Assembly (NCBI GenBank): GCA_030637505.1
Contig: DAOWGJ010000072.1
Coordinates: forward strand, 1-7,995
Origin: Holophagae bacterium
Lineage (GTDB): Bacteria > Acidobacteriota > Thermoanaerobaculia > Thermoanaerobaculales > Sulfomarinibacteraceae
Reading direction: 5' to 3'
Length of the DNA: 7,995 nt
Shown here: positions 3,999-7,995 of the stretch, piece after piece
How positions within the stretch are numbered: the stretch's first letter is position 1
Layout: each line of letters opens with the position of its first letter
Notes under the pieces: model-generated
What the model was told of the DNA's origin: nothing
What the model saw: only the letters and a program-made list of their open reading frames with translations
The model's database searches: none
Made by a program: the position numbers and the translations under genes

Positions 3999-6395
3999 TC
4001 AGTGAGCCACCGTCGATGATCCCAGGCTGGAGTCTTCGGTGCCGGCAGCCGGGGCGCCGCGCTCATCACTTCGTCCGACAAGGACCTGTTTAAGCACCTG
4101 GTCCATGTGGCTGACCAGAAAGCAGGTCATCTTCTCTCGAACATCATCGGGGATCTCCTCCAGGTCTTTTTCGTTTTCTTCAGGGATGACAACCTCGAAG
4201 ATACCGGCTCTGAACGCTGCCAGGATCTTCTCCTTGAGCCCCCCTACGGGCAACACCTGACCCCGAAGGGTAATTTCTCCGGACATGGCAATATCGGCCC
4301 GGACCGGCGTGCGGGTCAGGGCGGAGACCAGGGCCGAACACAAAGTAATGCCCGCCGAGGGCCCGTCTTTCGGGATCGCCCCCTCGGGAACATGAATGTG
4401 AATATCGGTCTTTTCGAATACCTCGGGGTCAATCTGAAACTCTTCGGCCCGGGACCGAACGTAGGACAGCGCAGCGCGCGCACTTTCCTGCATGACTTCT
4501 CCCAATTGGCCGGTCAGGGTCAGTTGCCCTTTCCCTCGCATAAGGAGAACTTCGGTCGCCAACAACTCGCCACCGACCTGGGTCCAGGCCAGGCCGGACG
4601 CGGCACCGATCTCGGGTTTTTCTTCCCGCTTGAGGGCACGAAACCGGGGTTTGCCCAACAGTTTCTCGATCATCTCCACGCCTACGGTCAAGGTGTCGGA
4701 CTTGGGCCGCTTTTCACGAAGAACCCGCCGGGCCAGTTTGCGGCACACCGAGGCCACCTCCCGCTCGAGATTCCTGACCCCTGCCTCGCGGGTGTAGCGC
4801 TCGATCAACAACAGCAAACTCTCGTCTTCGAAGGAGACCCTCCATTTGCCCAAACCGTGCCTGTCAACCTGGCGCGGCACCAGGAATTGACGGGCAATCG
4901 CCAGCTTCTCGTGGTGGGTATAACCGGAAAGCTTGATGACCTCCATCCGGTCGAAGAGAGCCGGCGGGATCGTGTGCATCACGTTGGCGGTACAAACGAA
5001 AAGCACCTTCGACAAATCGTACTCCACGTCAAGATAATGGTCCTGAAACGTGTTGTTCTGTTCTGGATCGAGCACCTCCAACAGAGCGCCTGCCGGGTCA
5101 CCCCTGAAATCGGCGGCCATCTTGTCGACTTCGTCCAGCAGGAGCACCGGGTTGACGGTACCGGCCTTGCGCATCATCTGGATGATCTGCCCCGGGAAGG
5201 CCCCGATGTAGGTTCGGCGGTGACCGCGGATCTCGGCCTCGTCCCTGACGCCGCCCAGAGAAAGCCGGACGAAATCGCGTCCGGTTGCCCGAGCGATCGA
5301 TCGTGCCAGTGAGGTCTTCCCCACTCCAGGAGGCCCAACGAAACACAGGATCGTCCCACCGGTCTTACGGACCAGTTGTCGGACAGCCAAGAACTCGAGA
5401 ATCCTGTCCTTGACCTTATCCAAACCGTAATGGTCCTCATTGAGCACCTGTTCGGCCCGGACGATATTTCGGATCTCACGGGATGCCTTGCTCCACGGGA
5501 CGGCCAGGAGCCAGTCGACATAGTTCCGACAGACGCCGGCCTCGGCCGAGACGGAAGGCATCCCCTCGAGACGCCGAATTTCGATCAGAGCTTTTTCCTT
5601 GGCCTCGTCGGTCAACGAACTCTCTTCGACCGTCTTTTTGAGTTGGGCCAGTTCTTCTGTGTTGTCGCTGCGGCCCAACTCCTCGTTGATTGCCTTGATC
5701 TTCTCCGACAAATAGTATTCCCGCTGGGCCTTCTCCATCTGCTTCTTGACCCTTGAGGAAATCTGGCGGTCGATCTGAAGTTTGTCGATTTCCACATCCA
5801 GCAGATCGTTGATCCGTTGGAGGCGCTCCATCGGGTCCATCATTTCCAGCAATTTCTGTTTCTCGGCGGTCGGTTGGGACAAATGCGCCGACAGGATGTC
5901 GGCAAACCGATCAATCTCCTGATCTTGGAGTGAGGCCACGACGCCCTCAACCGAAAGGTGATGGGAGAGCTTGGCATACTCCTTGAATACCTCGGTCAGG
6001 TCGGCCATGTATTTCTCAACGGCAGGCGTGATGGCCACGTCGACCGTCCGGAGGCGAACGGTAGCTTCCAGGGGGCCTTCGGCGGAAGAAAAATCGACAA
6101 TCTCCGCGCGGGCCAAACCCTCGACCATGACCTTGATGTTGCCCGAAGCCAGCTGCAGATGCTGAACCACCCGGGCGGTGACACCCAGGCTGAAAACATC
6201 GTCCGGTCCCGGTTCGTCCACCTTGGGATCCTTCTGGGTTACCAGGAAAATCAGGGAGTCTTCCCGCTGTAACGCCTGCTCCAAGGCGATGACCGATGGT
6301 TTTCGTCCGACGACGAACGGCGCCATCATGTGGGGAAAGACCACCATGTCCCGAAGGGGGACGACGGGAAGTGTCAAAAACTCGTCCGAACTCAT
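3999..6395 (-). CDS. lon: ATP-dependent protease Lon (LonA)
   Basis: Lon is a cytosolic hexameric AAA+ serine protease that degrades misfolded and short-lived regulatory proteins. The 798-residue product begins with the LAN substrate-binding domain (about 8-200, opening LPVVPLRDMVVFPHM). A coiled-coil linker follows (about 200-260). The AAA+ module has Walker A GPPGVGKT (354-361), Walker B LLLDEVDK (418-425), and FDRMEVI with a probable arginine finger at 483. The C-terminal protease domain contains PKDGPSAG with catalytic Ser680 and GGLKEK with Lys723, the Ser-Lys dyad at the same 43-residue spacing as in E. coli. The length is close to the usual 780-800, with a short polar tail after about 774. 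I chose ATG at 6393-6395 because GAGAGAG lies seven bases upstream and the N-terminus then aligns with the family. An in-frame start at 6470 would add 25 unusual residues. No CIRCE operator is visible upstream. Confidence 0.97.
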   Translation of the reverse strand: MSSDEFLTLPVVPLRDMVVFPHMMAPFVVGRKPSVIALEQALQREDSLIFLVTQKDPKVDEPGPDDVFSLGVTARVVQHLQLASGNIKVMVEGLARAEIVDFSSAEGPLEATVRLRTVDVAITPAVEKYMADLTEVFKEYAKLSHHLSVEGVVASLQDQEIDRFADILSAHLSQPTAEKQKLLEMMDPMERLQRINDLLDVEIDKLQIDRQISSRVKKQMEKAQREYYLSEKIKAINEELGRSDNTEELAQLKKTVEESSLTDEAKEKALIEIRRLEGMPSVSAEAGVCRNYVDWLLAVPWSKASREIRNIVRAEQVLNEDHYGLDKVKDRILEFLAVRQLVRKTGGTILCFVGPPGVGKTSLARSIARATGRDFVRLSLGGVRDEAEIRGHRRTYIGAFPGQIIQMMRKAGTVNPVLLLDEVDKMAADFRGDPAGALLEVLDPEQNNTFQDHYLDVEYDLSKVLFVCTANVMHTIPPALFDRMEVIKLSGYTHHEKLAIARQFLVPRQVDRHGLGKWRVSFEDESLLLLIERYTREAGVRNLEREVASVCRKLARRVLREKRPKSDTLTVGVEMIEKLLGKPRFRALKREEKPEIGAASGLAWTQVGGELLATEVLLMRGKGQLTLTGQLGEVMQESARAALSYVRSRAEEFQIDPEVFEKTDIHIHVPEGAIPKDGPSAGITLCSALVSALTRTPVRADIAMSGEITLRGQVLPVGGLKEKILAAFRAGIFEVVIPEENEKDLEEIPDDVREKMTCFLVSHMDQVLKQVLVGRSDERGAPAAGTEDSSLGSSTVAH

Positions 6396-6402
6396 CAATA
6401 AA

Positions 6403-6409
6403 CTCTCTC
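6403..6409 (-). promoter_or_regulatory. Ribosome binding site of lon
   Basis: GAGAGAG on the minus strand is seven bases from the ATG at 6393-6395. It supports that start over the in-frame start 75 bases upstream. Confidence 0.55.
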
Positions 6410-6421
6410 GTTCTAGGATTT

Positions 6422-6438
6422 TCCCGGCGAACCCGGGA
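6422..6438. other. Stem-loop in the clpX-lon gap
   Basis: TCCCGG (6422-6427) and CCGGGA (6433-6438) form a perfect six-pair stem with a five-base loop. In the direction of transcription it is followed by AAAATCC, not a U-run, so it is unlikely to be an intrinsic terminator. It lies in the lon 5' leader and might influence mRNA stability or partial attenuation. Confidence 0.5.
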
Positions 6439-6456
6439 TTCTGGTCGTTTGGCCTA

Positions 6457-6486
6457 TATCGCGAAAGCAATCAGGAGACTGCGATA
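6457..6486. promoter_or_regulatory. Inverted repeat upstream of lon, possible operator
   Basis: TATCGC (6457-6462) and GCGATA (6481-6486) are perfect inverted six-base arms separated by 18 bases, in the only long gap between clpX and lon. A regulator site is possible, but I match it to no known family. No convincing -35/-10 pair could be placed with confidence. Confidence 0.25.
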
Positions 6487-6490
6487 ACGA

Positions 6491-7729
6491 CTAACTCACT
6501 TTCTTACGAACTCCGGTCAAGGGCTGGACGCGATGTTCCACGACATCTCCGGTAATGACTAGATTTTCAGTCTCGGGCAAGGACGGTATCTGGTACATGA
6601 TGTCCAGCATCAACTCCTCGAGAATGATCCTTAAACCTCGGGCGCCAACGTTTCGTTCCAGCGCCTCCTTCGCCACTGCGTCAAGTGCGTCATCTGTGAA
6701 CGTCAGTCCGACGTCTTCGAAGGAAAGCATGGTTTCATACTGTCGAACGAGGCTGTTCTTGGGTTCGGTCAAAATCCGAACCAGGCTCGCGTGATCCAGT
6801 TCGTGCAGCGTGGACACAACCGGGATTCTGCCGACGAATTCTGGGATCATGCCGTACTTGATCAGGTCTTCAGGGTGAACCTTCTCCAGAAGCTCCGATG
6901 AGCGGTGCTCGTTACCACCGAGGTCAATCCCAAACCCCATTTGTTTCTGATTGAGCCTGTGGGCCACAATGTCCTCAAGGCCGACGAACGCACCACCACA
7001 GATAAACAAGATGTTGGTCGTGTCGATCTGGATGAACTCCTGGTGTGGGTGTTTTCGACCGCCCTGCGGCGGGACATTGGCGAGGGTACCCTCGAGTATC
7101 TTCAAAAGGGCCTGCTGGACGCCCTCTCCCGACACATCCCGGGTGATCGATGGATTGTCGGCCTTACGGGCCACCTTGTCGATCTCGTCAACGTAGACGA
7201 TGCCCCGCTCGGCCGCTTCCCGGTCGCCGTCTGCCGCCTGAATCAGCCGGAGAAGAATGTTCTCGACGTCCTCACCGACGTAGCCGGCTTCGGTCAGGGT
7301 CGTGGCGTCCACGATGGTGAACGGAACCTCGAGTTGCCGCGCCAGGGTTTGGGCCAAGAGGGTTTTTCCGGTACCGGTCGGGCCGATCAGTAGGATGTTG
7401 GCTTTTGCCAACTCGATACCGTTCCGGGTCTTGGCCTGCTTGTATTCGATACGTTTGTAGTGGTTGTAAACAGCGACCGAGAGCTTTTTCTTGGCACTTT
7501 CCTGGCCGATGACAAAATCGTCCAGGTGTCCTTTGATTTCCTGAGGCTTGGGAAGATCTTGATGGCGGACCTTGGCTTCGTGGACTCGATCCTCTGCGAT
7601 GATGTCGAGGCAGACCTCCACACACTCGTTGCAGATATAGACAGTCGGTCCGGCGATCAGTTTCTTGACTTCGTGCTGGCTCTTGCCGCAGAAGCTACAC
7701 CGCAGGACGTCTCCTTCACGCTGGGACAT
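6491..7729 (-). CDS. clpX: ATP-dependent unfoldase ClpX, subunit of ClpXP protease
   Basis: ClpX is a hexameric AAA+ unfoldase that recognises tagged substrates, including ssrA-tagged proteins, and threads them into ClpP. The 412-residue sequence starts with the zinc-binding domain, cysteines 11, 14, 33 and 36 (RCSFCGK...YICNEC). The AAA+ module follows with Walker A GPTGTGKT (116-123), pore-loop GYVG (149-152), Walker B IVYVDEID (177-184), and the RKH loop (225-227). The ClpP-docking tripeptide is MGF (264-266) where E. coli has IGF. After that come the box VII arginine in PEFVGR (296-301) and sensor 2 GARGLR (362-367). Length is normal (E. coli 424). GGAGG five bases before the ATG supports the start. 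It follows clpP by 46 bases, the classical clpP-clpX arrangement, and precedes lon by 95 bases. Confidence 0.98.
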   Translation of the reverse strand: MSQREGDVLRCSFCGKSQHEVKKLIAGPTVYICNECVEVCLDIIAEDRVHEAKVRHQDLPKPQEIKGHLDDFVIGQESAKKKLSVAVYNHYKRIEYKQAKTRNGIELAKANILLIGPTGTGKTLLAQTLARQLEVPFTIVDATTLTEAGYVGEDVENILLRLIQAADGDREAAERGIVYVDEIDKVARKADNPSITRDVSGEGVQQALLKILEGTLANVPPQGGRKHPHQEFIQIDTTNILFICGGAFVGLEDIVAHRLNQKQMGFGIDLGGNEHRSSELLEKVHPEDLIKYGMIPEFVGRIPVVSTLHELDHASLVRILTEPKNSLVRQYETMLSFEDVGLTFTDDALDAVAKEALERNVGARGLRIILEELMLDIMYQIPSLPETENLVITGDVVEHRVQPLTGVRKKVS

Positions 7730-7734
7730 GGGAG

Positions 7735-7739
7735 CCTCC
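7735..7739 (-). promoter_or_regulatory. Ribosome binding site of clpX
   Basis: A perfect GGAGG on the minus strand lies five bases before the clpX ATG (7727-7729). It is the strongest ribosome binding site in the window. Confidence 0.8.
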
Positions 7740-7775
7740 GTGCTTCATTCTATACCACATAGGCGACTCGGCCCA

Positions 7776-7995
7776 TCATTCCCTGGAAGTGAGGATCTCA
7801 TCGATGACACCGTACTCCACAGCCGCCCCGGCTTCCAGGAAGAAATCCCGCTCAGTATCCTCGTGGATTCTCTCGACCGGCTGGCCGGTGTGTTTGGCCA
7901 GAATCTCGTTCAGCCTCGTGCGCAATCGCATCAAGTCCTTGGCGTGGATGTCGATGTCGGTCGCCTGGCCCTGAAGGCCGGACATCAGGGGCTGA
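7776..7995 (-). CDS. clpP: ClpP protease proteolytic subunit, C-terminal part
   Basis: ClpP is the tetradecameric serine peptidase partnered by ClpX. Only the C-terminal 73 residues are in the window. The visible sequence begins QPLMSGLQGQATDIDIHAK and continues through HTGQPVERI, EDTERDFFL and AVEYGVIDEIL, all diagnostic of ClpP. The Asp of the catalytic triad lies in the DTERD segment. The catalytic His would be the residue just before the first visible Gln, and the edge base is consistent with a His codon. The active-site Ser is outside the window. The protein ends TSRE, close to the usual family end. The gene is cut by the window edge, not broken. Confidence 0.95.
   Translation of the reverse strand, partial: QPLMSGLQGQATDIDIHAKDLMRLRTRLNEILAKHTGQPVERIHEDTERDFFLEAGAAVEYGVIDEILTSRE

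Noticed and set aside
4107..5312. Long plus-strand open frame of 401 codons opposite lon
   Set aside because: It is antisense to the conserved AAA+ and protease domains of Lon, has low-complexity Gln/Gly-rich translation, and lacks an independent ribosome binding site or context.
6422..6438. Intrinsic terminator after clpX
   Set aside because: The stem is good but is followed by A-rich sequence in the direction of transcription, not a U-run; the opposite strand also lacks a proper T-tract.
1..7995. CRISPR array, tRNA or rRNA genes
   Set aside because: No regularly spaced direct repeats and no recognisable tRNA or rRNA sequence were seen on either strand; the only repeats are the palindromic element and short local ones.

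Overview
The window is a mostly minus-strand block from a GC-rich bacterium. It holds a conserved protein quality-control cluster (clpP end, clpX, lon), then engB, rho and mqnC. An accessory stretch fills the last roughly 740 bases at the low-coordinate end. The futalosine-pathway gene mqnC, Rho with the APPRTGKT P-loop, and the clpP-clpX-lon order together suggest a Deltaproteobacteria/Desulfobacterota-like or neighbouring phylum (Acidobacteriota or similar). This is inference from gene content; no rRNA or other taxonomic marker is present.

Layout, in the direction of transcription (high to low coordinates). The C-terminal part of ClpP (7776-7995) enters from the right edge. ClpX (6491-7729) follows after a short gap with a GGAGG ribosome binding site. 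A 95-base gap with two dyads separates clpX from lon (3999-6395). The lon stop is immediately followed by the engB start (TGAATG). engB (3363-3998) overlaps the start of rho (2033-3394) by 32 bases, so lon, engB and rho look like one transcription unit with coupled translation. Between rho and mqnC lies a 183-base nested palindrome with imperfect terminal inverted repeats, a MITE-like element (1854-2036). Its right arm covers the rho stop codon. Its left arm abuts a G-run-rich mqnC leader.

Below mqnC (737-1807) the sequence becomes accessory. It holds an A-rich degenerate repeat, a structured leader that weakly recalls a c-di-GMP (GEMM) riboswitch, and a secreted STN-like protein gene that stops after 81 codons. 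Where that gene breaks off, the sequence turns into a hairpin-rich non-coding tract of about 240 bases. That tract follows the last 19 codons of an unidentified plus-strand gene. I read this as the end of a mobile element inserted into the STN gene, at modest confidence.

How the genes work together: ClpXP and Lon are the main ATP-dependent cytosolic proteases. EngB is a GTPase for large ribosomal subunit assembly. Rho terminates transcription. MqnC makes a menaquinone precursor. Apart from mqnC these are housekeeping growth and quality-control functions. The novelty in the window is in the intergenic elements, not in the conserved genes.
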